Shown here one piece after another: positions 1 to 12,353 of a DNA stretch of 64,000 nt (position 1 is its first letter; the number at the start of each line of letters is the position of its first letter). Made by a program: the position numbers and the translations under genes. The notes below the pieces were generated by a model that was given only the letters and a program-made list of their open reading frames with translations, made no database searches and was not told where the DNA came from. Source of the stretch: Buddleja alternifolia (lineage: Eukaryota > Streptophyta > Magnoliopsida > Lamiales > Scrophulariaceae); assembly GCA_019426215.1 (NCBI GenBank), contig CM033399.1, forward strand, positions 22,267,022-22,331,021, written 5' to 3'.

Positions 1-3000
1 GGTGGAAGTCATCGAATTGGAAGTTCCAGTTGGCGATAATTGGGTAGGAATCTGAAGCAGCTTACAGAAGTTCAGTCAGTCTGGAGCGAGAGATTCAGGT
101 CCCTTGAATGAAAGTGAGAAGAGGACTATCTCTAGCTCAGACATACATTGGACCCATGATGTCAAATACGTGGTTTGGAAAGATCCTTGACTGCGGCTTT
201 GGAATAAGAAATAAGGTATCTGGGCAGTAATGCAAGGAAAATCCAATAATTCTATCCATAGGAAGACGCTGTGACTTGTGAGCTTCTAGCACATACATGC
301 GGTAATAGTCTTCCAAATACGAATACACCGCTCGAGCTATGCCTTGATTGCGTTCACGTAGGGAGAGAACATAGGCATAATGATCACTTACTTCCTGTCT
401 GATAGAAGGTAGAAGTAGATAACCTTGGAAGTTTCGAATACTCGAGCCATTTGGCTTCCGTAGATTTTCAGTGAAGATCTTGTCGAAGTGAGGAATGGGA
501 GCCATAATCTTCATCAACAGTCTGAAATTGTCATCGCAGTGGCTTGGTGAGAAGTTCAAACAAGATGGTGATGAACTGCCACTGGTGGACTCTTGAGCGT
601 TGAACTGGAGAGGAGTGATGGAAAACCTGTGCAACGCTTGTCGTAGAAACAGTTCTATCTGTTGACGAACTATGGGTAACTGATCAACAGGTCTAACTCT
701 CTTCTGACACTTCTCAAGGAAATACTTGGCAAACTGACGCTTCTTGTCATGCATGCCTATGCCAAAAGGATGGGGAGCTTGAACTAACTCCGGGAAAGTA
801 TATTGATGGCCCACATACGCTTTAGCCCAATTTACCTCGGCCATGCAATAGTCTATCCCAGCATTAACCATAGCTCGAACGCTTTCATGGTGGATATCTC
901 AAATAGATTCAAAGCGATATCTATCTGTCTGATAGTTGGCATTCCAGACGCTATCAAAGTATGCATCAGCTTCGGTCTGAATCACATCTGTGAGAGATGT
1001 TAGACGCTCACCGGCATGAATTCCTTTATTCTTCCATAGTAGAAGTGGATTGACAGAATTCACATTTTCAGGACTATTTGCAATATGAGGAAAATGTGTG
1101 TAGCCTTCTCTGTTCAAGACTGCCTTTGACGGATTGAGAAATGTAGGGCGAAAAGGATCATACACATGGATGTTGTAGTCTCTGAGAGCAAAACCGGTTG
1201 ACTTGCTATGCCTATAGTCTAGATAATACGCCAGATCTGCATCACACTTAGGAGTTCTGCCTGCTTGTCGGTCTTGTTGAAAAATTAGAGAAGACGGTAT
1301 CTGACCAGGAGTTTTACCGAGTTGAACTGCTAGATAGTATTTTCTCTCAATTTCTGTCAGCTCAGTGTTTAACACTATATCCCTAATTTGATTGTCAATG
1401 TCAATCAGCGTGGCTACCTCATTCTCAGCATTAATGTATCTTTCTTCATCATATCCTGCTGGAATGAAGTCTTCTTCGAGCGCTGGAGGCATATAATTGA
1501 TTAAATGATCAATCGTCTTCAGTGGGTCCAGCTTGAAGAAGTGCCTTGGCTTTGTAACATCCTTAGCAACGCTCTGACCTTCTGAGCTTGCCTCTGTTAT
1601 AGCCGGAATAATAGTTGATGCTTGAACCTCTTTGGGAGCAGATTCTTCTACTTCAATTGCAGCAGCTTCTGCGGCAACATCTTTGGCAATAGCCACAATA
1701 TTTGTCATCTCAACATCCAGATGAACGTCTGTTGATGCTTCGGTAGCAGCTGGAACTAAAGCTGTAACACAAGTACTATCCTCTATAAGAGCAGGATCTT
1801 CTACAGATGTAGGAAATGAAATGTTGTGCGAAGAAATAAACTTACCCTAAGAACTTGTCTCAACAGCAACTTGAGTGCTTGGCTCAACCGTCTCAGGCTC
1901 TTCAGGAACAGGAGTAGCTTGACGCTTGCTTGTCCTGGAACGCTTGAAGATTTTTTTCACGTTGACTCCTTCAACGAGCTTCAGCATTTAGCGGGAGGAG
2001 CGGCAGCTGGTTCCTCAAAGTTAATTTGTTTAATAATGCCTTCAAACTTCCTCCGCTTGATCAGAGGGATCTTGTCCTCTGCATCCTCATCAGTTTCCTC
2101 ATCATCCTTTTGAGGAGAGGGAATGACTTGTGCCTTGGGCTTTCTGGTAGCCCTCTTCTTAGTAACAGCCGGACGCTTCACGAGTTCTTCTGAAACTGGA
2201 CGCTCAGCTTCTTCGTTTGACGCTTCGCATACTTCCAGACGCTCAGACAGTGGTCTAGCAGCACCACCAACCTTGGGAGGATTGAAGAGATTGTTTAGAA
2301 TCCTTCTTCCCAGCAGCTTGGCCTTATTCCCAGGTTGACTAGAAGAGTAGACACACTCTGATCGATACAGCAGGTCACTCAAAATAAGCCCATAAGGTTT
2401 ATTTGGGGCGCTTAAACAGTCCCGAAACCTTCCAAATACATACTCACTCCAGTTGATCTTGAGATTGAGGAGTATTGCTGTCATCATCTGAAATTGCATT
2501 GGGTTCACCTTATCAAAGGTACCCACTTTGCATTCTATGATCTTGCTGCAGAAATCAGCCATCAGTCAGTATTTGGATACCAGTTCTTTCTTTTTAAAGT
2601 GTTGTTTGTAGGGTACATCGTCATAAGCACTCATAATATTCCATGTTTCCTTGATTTGTTCCAAAGTAACACAATCCAATGCCTCACCGTCATTTGGAAG
2701 ATTGAAGTTCTTAGCAATGGAAGCGGCAGGCAATACGAATTTCTTTGGTGACTCCTTCTTGGATAGAGGAATGAGACAAGAGATAGACTTCTTATCTGCG
2801 GATAGTTTAGCAGTTTTCCAGAAGGTGTCGACTTCTGTCGGAAACAGATAGGATGTTTTGAGCCCGACCTTTGTTACCAGATCCATCATATCAGTCAGGT
2901 TAATCTGAGGTTGCTCATACAAGAATTTCTAGTCGATAACAAGCCTTCAGTAACCTTGATGGTAGGCTCGGTAGAAGTAGCAGTAGATTTCTTTGGTGCC

Positions 3001-3002
3001 AT
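1..3002 (-). pseudogene. Env-like ORF of element A, decayed and cut by the window edge
   Basis: This third ORF lies downstream of pol. I place the start at the ATG at 3000-3002 because it aligns with the start chosen for B's copy. Readable blocks on the minus strand are 2922-2566, 2562-1981, 1708-899 and 871-137. The N-terminal block (YEQPQINLTDMM, IAKNFNLPN, MADFCSKIIEC) resembles the plant transposon-type domain found in env-like ORFs. It is followed by a Pro/Ala/Lys-rich linker and a second globular block (FFKLDPLKTIDH, RHSKSTGFALRDYN). An in-frame TGA lies between KY and MADFC, exactly where B has one. A further 1-nt deletion and stop lie near 1981. I see no clear signal peptide or membrane segment. 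Its role in Sireviruses is not settled; 'envelope' is by position only. The 5' end of the window corresponds to about 30831 in B. Confidence 0.75.
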
Positions 3003-3794
3003 TTTAGTGAAAGGGATGAACTGAGATTTTCTTTTGCTTTGAGAGAGTGGGAGAGTAAAATTTGCAGAGTAATTTTGCAGAGAGTAAAGTAAATGATTTT
3101 CTGCAAAAAAAATTGTGTTTTAAAAGACACAGTAGGAATTTTTTTGAAACTTGTGTTCTCTCGTCTCAGTAAGATGTAGACACGTGTAAAGTTATTTAAT
3201 CTCAGCCAAGAATAGTTTTAACTGCGGACGTGAGTTTTGTGTAAGAGAGAGAAGTTACATTTCGTAATTCCCATATATAAAGATTTGACATCCGAGTTAA
3301 AGTTTTAAAACATTTGGGATTTTCATAGTGTAGCACACACGCCTGATGGTACACAGACACGTGCTATTTCTGAACCGTCATTTTGAAATTTTTTGATTAC
3401 CCGCCAGTTTGATGTGATAGAAGATTGTAGATAGAGTAAATAATAGACTATTGAGTTTATCCACTACTTCAAGAAGTGAGTAAAATTTATGCATAAGTTT
3501 TATAAACAATTTTATATTAAGTCTTGAGTGGAATATGTTCAACGCTTAACACGTATTACTTGTGGAATTTATATTGACGCTTGAGATCTAAATTATTTTA
3601 TACTTGAGCGTCCAACATATTGTGCATAAATAATTCTGAGCATTGATGATCATGCATATGAAAGTTCTTGATCAATGACGCTTAAGATATGTTTCAAGTA
3701 TAATTTTAAGGTTCTCCCTAAATTTGATAACTTGTAACAACTTTTCAAAGATCTTTTGGACATAAATAAAGTGGATTCCCCCTAAATTATATGT
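3003..3794 (-). other. Spacer between pol and env-like gene of element A
   Basis: Noncoding, AT-rich spacer of about 790 bp, matching the pol-env spacer of B (27005-27842) along most of its length. It carries a TATA-like block (3270-3281) and pyrimidine-rich leader sequence on the minus strand, described separately. No other ORF is convincing here. Confidence 0.7.
3270..3281 (-). promoter_or_regulatory. TATA-like block upstream of the env-like ORF (element A)
   Basis: The minus strand reads TTTATATATGGG, about 270 bp upstream of the env-like ATG (3002). It is followed within 30 bp by a pyrimidine-rich stretch (ACTTCTCTCTCTTACAC). B has the same arrangement at the same distance. TATA plus pyrimidine patch is a common plant core-promoter layout, so this may drive separate env-like transcription. 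There is no transcript evidence. Confidence 0.4.
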
Positions 3795-5702
3795 CTAATA
3801 AAATATGATGCATGATGAATAAGCATTTAAATCGATCATACCTAGTTCACTTCTCAAAGTGAGAAAATGTTGTTCGTTGAGTGCTTTGGTGAAGATATCT
3901 GCCAATTGTTTGTCTAATAAAGTGCATGGAGATATCTTTCTTTTGAACATGGTCACGAAGAAAATGGTATCTAATGTCAATATGTTTAGTTCTGGAATGA
4001 AGAACAGGGTTTTGAGTCATGGCTAGAGCGCTTTGGTTATCACAATGAATGGGGGTTGGACATAGGATTATACCATAATCTCTAAGTTGTTGCCTCATCC
4101 ATAACACTTGTGCACAACAACTTCCTACAACTACATACTCAGCTTTGACTATGGAGGTAGCTATCGATTGTTGTTTCTTACTAAGCCAAGAAACTAACCT
4201 ATCACCTAGAAATTGACATGTACCACTAGTACTCTTACGATCTATTTTGCAGCCTGCAAAATCTGCATTTGAGTAACGAATTAGTTCAAAAGGAGAGTCC
4301 CTAAGATACCATAAGCCCACATTTTGTGTGCTTTTAGGTATTTAAGGATCTTCTTGGCAGCAATAAGGTGTGACTCTTTAGGATCAGCTTGAAACCGTGC
4401 ATACATGCGTACCGAAAACATAATATTAGGTCTATTAGCAGTAAGATAAAGAAGTGATTCAATGATACCTCTATAATTAGTTATATCAACTTTCTTCACA
4501 CTTTCATCTTTATCTAACTTAAGCATTGGGCTCATTGAAATTTTTGAATTTGATGCATTTTCCATACCAAATTTCTTAATCATATCACGTGTGTATTTAG
4601 CTTGGTTTATAAATATGCCATTTGGGAGTTGTTTAACTTGTAATCCTAAGAAGAAAGTTAATTCACCCATCATACTCATTTCAAATTGTTCTTGCATCAT
4701 TTTCGAAAATTTCTCAGACAGACGCTTGTTAGTAGAACCGAATATGATATCATCAACATAGATTTGGACTAAGAGAATATCTTCGTCATTGGTAATTTTA
4801 AATAACGTTGTATCAATGCTGCCTTTTGAAAAGCTTTTACCAATAAGAAAGATAGAGAGAGTGTCATACCATGCTCGGGGTGCTTGCTTAAGCCCATAAA
4901 GTGCTTTGTCTAGCTTGTAAACCATACCCTTACCATGGTTGTTGATGAATCCCGGTGGTTTCTCCACATATACTTCTTCTTGGAGTTTACCATTCAGGAA
5001 GACACTCTTCACGTCCATTTGATACACAGTAAACTTGTTGAACGCTGCATACGCTAGAAACATACGAATTGCTTCAAGACGGGAGACAGGAGCATATGTC
5101 TCATCAAAATTAATACCCACTTCTTGGAAATAACCTTGAGCCACGAGTCTGGCCTTGTTCCTTATTACAATGCCATTCTCATCCATTTTGTTTCTATAGA
5201 CCCATCTAGTTCCAATAACTTCTTAGTAAGTTGGTCTTGGTACTAGCGTTCAAACCTTACTATGCTCAAACTGTTTAAGCTCTTCTTGCATAGGTTCAAT
5301 CCAACTTGGATCGCCTAGCGCTTTATCCACTTTCTTAGACTCCATTTGAGATAGAAAGCTTGCGAACATGGCCTCATTAAATGTAGCGGCTCTAGTCCTA
5401 ATAGGCGCTTCAATATCTCCAATAATTTGCTCAGGTGGATGATCACGCAGCCATAGTCTATCTGGTTGGAAAGGGTTAAGAGGTTGAACAGGCACTTGAC
5501 GATCAGACGCTTGACTACCCTCTTGCATAGGCGCTTCAAGTTCACTGATTCTTGTTTGCTCTTGATGATCACTCTCTTCATGATCATCAGCAGATCTTGC
5601 ATTGTTATCCGAAATAATCTCACGAGTGATCTTAGAAGGTGGCACTGAGATCTCATCATCGTCGTCACTATCATCATCAATGGTAATCTTAGACGCTTAA
5701 TG
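3795..5702 (-). pseudogene. pol: pol fragment of element A: reverse transcriptase and RNase H
   Basis: The C-terminal half of a copia polyprotein. From 5186 downward the RT reads [43 protein letters not shown] and the catalytic YVDDIIFGS. RNase H follows from about 4320, with [19 protein letters not shown] and [15 protein letters not shown] 1-nt deletion near 4300 (B has ggcacac, A has gcacac) shifts frame between RT and RNase H, and a small deletion near 3915 shifts it again. The stop used by B is changed here, so the frame runs on to 3795. The acidic, repeat-rich stretch before RT (5250-5702) continues across element B into 35622 onward. Decayed and nonfunctional. Confidence 0.9.
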
Positions 5703-5707
5703 ACACA

Positions 5708-7269
5708 TGTTAGGAATTTCATGTTAGATGTTTTGATGATGACAATTAGGAGTTTATGTTAGACCCCAAAAATATGTAAGTCTGATTTTAGTAGAAATCA
5801 TGTATAAGCTTTCAAGCGTTAGATTTGTAATACGCTTTATAGGCTTCGTTCTGTTTTATTCTAGATTGTTAGGCTAAGTAGTCTTAGGCAAAGCGTCTGA
5901 TGAATTCTGAGTGAGCTTATCAGTAGTTAAGTTTGAAGACTCAAGCGCTTGAAGTCTAAATGAAGATGAAGTTTCCAAGCGTCTAAATATCCAGCTATAT
6001 CAAGCGTTACCTTATTAGGCAGAAGTAAGTCAAGGATGAATAAGCGTCTACCAATGATGGATTTCACCTGAATTTATTTCCAAGTCCAAAAGGAGTTTAA
6101 TGCATTTATTCTCGGTGCATTAAATGCCAACGGGCATTTAATTCAAATACATTAAATGCTGATAAGAGCATTAAAAGTGATAAGCACTTTCAGACATACG
6201 GAGAAGCCACCCCATTGGACTGTCAACTTTTCATAGACTGCAGCACCAACTTTTGTGCAGCAGATTTTTAAGAAAAAGGACAAAAGTTGTTCACTCGCGG
6301 AAGTGAGAGACACGCGCCTGTGCATGTGTCAAATGGACACTTTTTTCAAGAATGTCTATAAATAGGACTTCAACAACAAGCCAAAAAGAACGATCAATTC
6401 CAAGCCAAATTGTTGTTACATTGAAGTCTCATTCCTTAAACTCTTAGAAAAGCCAGAATATTCAAGCAAACATTCTCCTTGCTTTTCTTCAATTTCTGAG
6501 ATAGTTAACCCATATCTCAAACATTCTTTTTGAAGAAACCCACATTACTATTGAGATATTCCCAAGTTGTTTGAACTTCATCAAAATCAAACAAACCGTT
6601 TAGAAAAATCCCATCCAAGCCTCGCGATCTATGTGAAGTCGAAGTTGGATACTTGCATTATTTCTGGGTGAAAAAAGCAAGGGGATAGAAGTGATTTGGA
6701 GCAGAAATTTGTGTGATCAAGGAGCTTAATTCATCAACATCCATCTCTCCCTAATTTGTAGAAGTTTCTGTGTGATTCTTTGAGAACCATATTAGTGGAT
6801 TGCTTCCAAGTGTTCAAGGAGAAGAAGGACGTAGATGGGATTACACCACCCAACGAACCTTACAAATATCGTGCTCTTTACTTTACAAGTCATTCTTCAT
6901 ATTATTATATCATTGCATAAATCTGTTAAGTAAAACTCAAAAGAACACTAAGCAACTAAAATACTTTATTGTGACGCTAAAAGTTTCGAAAGAGAAGACT
7001 CTAAAATTATTCCGCTGTGCTAACACTAATTAAAGAACTGAGACCTATTTGGTTAAAGTATTCAATTCTTAAAGTCTAAGTTAACTTTCTAAAATAGTCT
7101 TCATCAGACACTTAGTCTAAGCGTCTATATTTAAAGTAAATGCTTAGTCGAGCGTTTACATTTCACGCGTACAAAAATTTTTAATACGAAGCTTTTGGAA
7201 GTCGAAAAAGACTTCAGGGTCTATTCAACCCCCCTTCTAGACCCTTTCATATGCCACTTGGGACCAACA
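5708..7269 (+). repeat. 5' LTR of element B
   Basis: 1562 bp, starting TGTTAGGAATTTCATG and ending GGACCAACA, thus TG...CA. It pairs with the LTR at 34043-35616. U3 carries several AAGCGTC-type motifs in its first 350 bp and a cluster of CATTAAATG motifs near 6100-6180; a TATA box lies at 6357. The end is fixed by the PBS two bases downstream. Confidence 0.93.
6357..6365 (+). promoter_or_regulatory. TATA box of the 5' LTR, element B
   Basis: TATAAATAG in the middle of the LTR. The same block occurs at 34692 (B 3' LTR), 31591 (solo LTR) and on the minus strand near 40176 (A) and 46722 (C). It therefore marks the U3/R boundary region of the whole family. Confidence 0.7.
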
Positions 7270-7271
7270 AG

Positions 7272-7283
7272 TGGTATCAGAGC
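7272..7283 (+). other. Primer binding site of element B (tRNA-iMet type)
   Basis: TGGTATCAGAGC, complementary to the 3' end of plant initiator methionine tRNA, two bases after the LTR end. This is the standard PBS of most plant copia elements; it primes minus-strand cDNA. Confidence 0.9.
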
Positions 7284-7372
7284 GACTAAAGTTGAAATTT
7301 TTAAAATTTCCAAGCGTAACTGCTTGTTTAGATCCCATTTACAAAATTTAGTTGCTTTTAGTTTGTCTTCCA

Positions 7373-9585
7373 TGGCAGTTTCTAAAGTTCCTAAGTTGAA
7401 TGAGTCAAACTATGACTCATGGAAGGTCAAAGCTTTTACGTATCTTTGTTCATGTGATGACGAAATGTGCGATATTATTTCAGATGGACCAATAAAAATT
7501 CTGAAGGTTATTACCAGAGCGCTTGGAGCCACAGAAGAAACTCCAGATGGCTATGTTGAGAAGCCTAAACAAGAATGGTCCACTGATGAGCGTTGAAGAG
7601 CAAATCTGGACAATGTTGGTCGAAATGCTTTGTATAGAGCTATTGGTGACAATGATAATTTATTCAACAAAGTTAAATTATGTAATACCACTAAAGAAAT
7701 CTGGGATAAGTTGGCTATAATCTGTGGTGGTTCAGCTCAGATTAAAGAGAACAAGCTTTCTATTGCCAAGGAAAGATTTAATAGTTTTAAGATGTTACCT
7801 AACGAGACCCTAGAGCAATTGGACATAAGATTCATAGCTCTTGTTACGGAACTTACGTCGTTGGGAATGGATTTGCAAAGTAGAGAAATGGTGGTTAAGA
7901 TTTTCAGAAGTCTACGTAGTAGATTTTTGATAAAGACAACCGCAATGAGAGAATCTAATATGTTGGATCTTTTGAGTCTAGAAGACGCCTTTTCAGAACT
8001 CAAGGCATTTGAGTTTGAATTAAATTCAACTAGTGACGTTGTGAATAGTCTGGTAATTGAATCTGGAGCGCTCGTAGCATCAATCAAGGGTAAATCGGGT
8101 AATAAGGGAAAAAGGTTCAGATATCAGTGAGGATGAGAACTAGAACTTCTAAATAGATTTAGAAAGTTCTTGAGATATGAAAAGAAAGGAAGTAGTCCTA
8201 AGCATCAAGGACACAGTTCAAATCAAGCGCCTGCTCCAATACATCAACAGTTTCATGCGCCTCAGTATTCTGTTCCTACATCCCAAACGCCTGTTCAGTA
8301 CCAAGCATCTGCTCAAAATCTCTCAGCGCCAGTGGTCTCAAAACCACACAATGCAAGATTAACAAATGAACAAAAGATGAAAACTAATCTTTGTTATAAT
8401 TGCAGGAAACCAAGGCACCACCAGGTAAATTGCTCTTATCCAAACGTATCTAAGCCCTCAAGGCAGGATTACTTGGATAGAAACCAATTCAGGAGCAACC
8501 TTCATGAATAAGGTATGCTAGCGGAATCAGAACAAACATCCGCACCTGAAGATTTGGAGTCTTCAGAAGAGAGTAGTGATGATGATGAGCTAGTGGATGA
8601 CTCAGCGCTTATTTGTCTCATGGCCAGAGATGATGAAGCATCTCCTGAGTTTAACACTGAATTATCTCTTCCTATTTCTTATGAAGAATTGCTTGGCAAA
8701 GTCAGAGAATATTATAATGATTGTCAAGTTGTCGCCAAACTATACCAAAATCACTTTGATATCATTTCATCAGTCAAAAGTGATAAAGTGACGCTCAAAG
8801 CAGAGTTGCAAGTTCAGCAACAGTGCTTTGAGAAAAACCAATCGCTTGAGAATGAAATAATCCAGTTGAAAAGTGATCTTGATATGATAGTCAAGAGAGA
8901 AGCTGAGCTGATTGATAGACTTGCTAAATCAGAACAGTTCGTCTCATCATTGTCTAAAGCGTCAAGAAAGCTAGACAATGTGACTCAGGTAACAAGGTTA
9001 TTTGGGGAAAAGACCGGATTAGGATGCAATAAATTCGGTAAACAACCAAACAAATCAAATGTTACGGCAAACAACAAAGGAAAAGGGTATTTTCTTTGTT
9101 AAAGAAGGTTCACAAAGACAAATGCTAAATGAACCAAGCGACAATGGTAAGAGGCCAAATGAGAAAGCCAAAACTGACTCAGGCAAAGAAAAGAAGAAAG
9201 CGAATGATTCACAAAGAAAGGCTCATCCAAACGCTAAAAGGCTAAGGATAAACCTAACCACTGTGAGTCAAGCGCTAAGCGTCCAGCATCAAAAGTACAC
9301 CCTAAGCCAGCGCCAAGGAAATACTAGCGACAATATCCACAACGGTCTAGATCATATTATCGCTACTATGATGATTATGACTATGACTATGATTATGATT
9401 ACTATTATAGTCGAGGATATTACTATACACCCAAACAGCACACACAACAAAATGTGAAACCCAAGAAGGCCTGTATTCCTACAATGAAGACTAGGCAAAT
9501 ATGGGTTCCTAAAGTTCTAATTCAAACTAACAATGCTACTAATGGTAAAGGACCCAAGCAACAATGGGTACCTAAACAGAAATAG
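7373..9585 (+). pseudogene. gag: gag of element B
   Basis: Begins at an ATG (MAVSKVPKLNESNYDSWKVK), about 100 bp after the PBS. Recognisable parts: the copia gag core (YRAIGDNDNLFNKV, LPNETLEQLDIRF), a Pro/Gln-rich linker, a CCHC zinc knuckle near 8390 (CYNCRKPRHHQVNC, with Arg where A has Gly), an acidic block (SSEESSDDDE), a long coiled-coil-like stretch (QSLENEIIQLKSDLD) and a basic tail. Gag would coat and package element RNA. At least three in-frame stops (near 7594, 8128 and 8510) and a 1-nt shift near 9088 make it a pseudogene. The terminal TAG at 9583-9585 lies in a segment conserved in A and C (9568-9605). Confidence 0.88.
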
Positions 9586-9605
9586 AACTTTCCTTTTGAC
9601 TGCAG
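9568..9605 (+). other. Conserved GT...AG segment with stop at the gag-protease junction (element B)
   Basis: 38 nt that begin GTACCTA, contain the gag TAG stop and end in a pyrimidine-rich tract plus GCAG. The bases after it again read GTACCTA. Without the segment, gag ...QQW would run straight into VPRAK...VWYFDSGSS of the protease. A has the same 38-nt unit (36961-36998) and C a 37-nt form (43500-43536). It is shorter than usual plant introns, so splicing is only one reading. See findings. Confidence 0.55.
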
Positions 9606-10581
9606 GTACCTAGAGCTAAAGCTAATACATCTGTTTGGTACTTTGATAGTGGATCGTCAAGGCACATGACTGGTTCCAAAGATCTTCTGATCAACTATCG
9701 AGCTGCCAATGGTCCTCAGGTTGTATTTGGTGACAACTCCAAAAGTAAAACCAAAGGTATAGGTACTGTGCATAGGGGGAACATCATGATAAGTGATGTT
9801 TATTATGTTGAGGGTCTAAAGCACAATTTATTAAGCATAAGTCAATTTTGTGATAAAGGCTTTGAAGTCATATTCTCAAGTGACTGTTGCTATATAAATG
9901 ACGCTAAGACTAAGTCTACTAAATTGAAAGGTAAAAGAACAAGCAATGTATATTTGGTAGATTGGGGTTCAACACTTGATAACAACCCAACATGTTTTGT
10001 TGCTAAAAATGAATCTAAAATGGGTTGGTGGCATAAAAAAATGAACCACCTCAACTTTAAGACAATCTCTCAGCTTATAAATCTAAATCTTGTGGAGGGA
10101 TTACCAAAAGGATCATTTCATAAGGATCGCCTTTGTGACGCTTATCAAAAGGGCAAACAAATCAAATCATCCTTTAAGAGAAAACCTCATCTATCTACCT
10201 CTAGAATACTTGAACTACTTCACATGGATTTGTTTGGACCTGTTCAAACGATCAATGTGAGTGGTAAAAAGTATACTTTGGTGATAGTGGATGATTTCTC
10301 TCGATTGACTTGGGTGGAATTCCTTTCGTACAAAGATGAAACATGTGACAAGTTAACAACGCTTATTCCGCAACTTCAAACATTGAAAAATCTTAAAGTT
10401 GCCAGAATAAGAAGCGATCACGGTACTGATTTTACTAACAAGGTTGTTGAGAAGTTTTGTGCAGAGAATGGAATACATCATGAGTATTCAGCTCCCAGAA
10501 CTCCCCAACAGAATGGTGTTGCTGAGCGCCGGAACAGAATGCTCAAGGAAGCTGCTAGGACAATGTTAGCAGAGTCCAAGC
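9606..10581 (+). pseudogene. pol: pol of element B, part 1: protease and integrase
   Basis: Protease with the aspartic signature DSGSSRHMTG near 9645, followed by the integrase zinc domain (HKKMNHLN...LCDAYQKG) and catalytic core (LHMDLFGP, VDDFSRLTW, RSDHGTDF, then the NGVAERRNR block). The second zinc cysteine of LCDACQMG is Tyr here, so this copy is probably defective. The frame is broken by a truncated gypsy LTR starting near 10582 and resumes at 11739. Confidence 0.88.
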
Positions 10582-11738
10582 TGCTAGGACAATTTCTATT
10601 TGGTTGGTGATGTTGTGAAATTCTTGCACCCTAAGTCAATTTTCTCTCGAATAATTCACCTAGGCATGATATCAAACACATGGTGATCAAGCATATGTAA
10701 GGCATTCAACCACAAAGTCACAACACATAGCAATATACGAATTGAAATGGAAAACGATCTTATTATCACAATACTAACAACATGGCCTTCTCATGGCCCT
10801 AGTTTAACAAGTTAGCTCATAAAATGCATAAGGAAAAAGCTAAGCATAAGATACATGTTCATAAACAAAGATGAATCTAAAGCTAAGAAACTCCCTATGT
10901 TGGATTGATGATCGAATCTTTAATTGGAGGCTTGAATCTCTTCTTTTCCTTCTCTTTTGCTCTTCCAAAATGATGAAAAATGAGGTCCCAATCCCAAGAA
11001 ATCCCCAAAATTCACTTAGAATTTGAACCCCCTAATAATGTGCTGAAAATTGGGCATTATAGGTTCAAAAACGGTTAGATCGGCGCCCAGGCGTGGGTAT
11101 ATTGGCTCCCAGGCGCGGCCTACGTGTCACAAATGACTTGGGGAATAAGTTGAATGGCACCCAGGCGCACATAATGGCGCCTACGTGCAGTGGTGGTGGC
11201 ACCTAGGCGTGACTAAGTGGCGCCTGGGCGCCACAGTTCGAACTCTAAACCGTTTTCCTGCTTTTCAGCGCAGCAATCGTGTTTTTCTCATAACATTTTC
11301 CAAAGACCTCCGATTTAAATGATTCAAGTTTCCGCATGTAGATAAGACATAGATCTACAACGTTTAAGAAGGACACCACATCAAATTCGGTCCCTAAACA
11401 TACAGAAATGGAGCTCAAACGTGGAAGGTGTGGCGAATGTGGCACCCAGGTGTGGGGGAATGGCGCCTAGGTGCCCGTTTGTGTAACTCCAACTTATTTT
11501 ATGCTTGTTTGGGCACTCAGGCATGATTATGGCTGTGCTTGGGCATGGAAGTGCGAAGCATCTTGGCCTGAACTTGTTTTTATAAGTCGTTTTTTCGCCC
11601 TTTCTTCGACTGTATCCACTTAAGGCCTGAAATCACTTAACACACGGATTAAACGCAAATGTGGCAAGATTTAGGCGATAAATGAATCTAAAATATAAAC
11701 ACAACGGGCTTAAAAACATGTAAAAGTGACTCTTATCA
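10582..11738 (-). mobile_element. Truncated LTR of a gypsy element related to element G
   Basis: Read on the minus strand this begins TGATAAGAGTCACTTTTAC and follows the start of the G LTR through the conserved TTCAGGCCTTAAGTGGATAC region. It then continues, more diverged, to the part of the G LTR that reads CGAGAGAAAA and GGGTGCAAGA. The last roughly 480 bp of the LTR are missing and no 5-bp TSD is present, so a deletion accompanied or followed insertion. It contains several GCGCC/AGGCGC motifs, as the G LTR does. The left boundary is uncertain by about 20 bp. Confidence 0.75.
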
Positions 11739-12353
11739 AGCGATCAATACTGTCTGTTACACTCAAAACCGTTGCATGATCAACAAACAGCATGGGAAAA
11801 CTCCATATGAACTGTGGAAGGGACGTAAGCCAAATGTTTCATACTTTCATGTCATTGGTTCTAAATGTTTTATCCATAATAATGGGTCCCAAAGCCTAAA
11901 GACATTAGATCCTAAAGCGGATGAGGGAATCTTATTAGGCTACGCCAAGAATGGAAAGAATTTTCGCATCTTAAAGAAGATCAAATCGAAGGTTGAAGAA
12001 TCTAATCATGCTGTTTTTGATGATACTAACCAAGAACCGAGTGAGGTTAATGTGAATGATGTAGGAGTTGAAGATCTATGTCATCAAGCGTTTAAGATTA
12101 CCATTGATGATGACAGTGACGACGATGATGAGATCTCAGTGCCATCTCCTAAGATTACTCGTGAGGATATTTTGGATAGCAATACAAGATTTACTGATGA
12201 TCATGAAGAAAGTGATCATCGAGAGCAAACAAGGATTGGTGAACTTGAAGCGCCTACACAAGAGGGAAGTCAAGCGCCTGTTCAACCTTTAACCCATTCC
12301 AACCAGATAGTCTATGGCTGCGTGATCATCCACCTGAGCAGATTATTGGAGAT
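11739..12353 (+). pseudogene. pol: pol of element B, part 2: integrase C-terminal region and linker
   Basis: Continues integrase: MINKQHGKTPYELWKGRKPNVSYFHV and the GKTPYE-type block typical of the copia integrase C-terminus, then an acidic Asp/Glu-rich linker before RT. About 20 nt of coding sequence relative to element A are missing at the left junction with the truncated LTR. The frame stops at 12353 because element G is inserted after gagat. Confidence 0.85.

Larger units (their letters stand above)
1..5707 (-). mobile_element. Element A, left part (3' half of a Sirevirus-like Ty1/copia element)
   Basis: This is the 3' half of a minus-strand LTR retrotransposon: part of the env-like gene, a spacer, and the RT/RNase H part of pol. 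Its 5' half resumes at 35617, so element B splits it. The pentamer acaca at 5703-5707 recurs at 35617-35621 and is the target-site duplication made by B. The 3' LTR of A lies left of base 1. Coding order (gag, protease, integrase, RT, RNase H, then a separate env-like ORF) and close similarity to B support a Sirevirus-type Pseudoviridae element. All its genes carry stops or frameshifts, so it is not autonomous. Confidence 0.9.
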
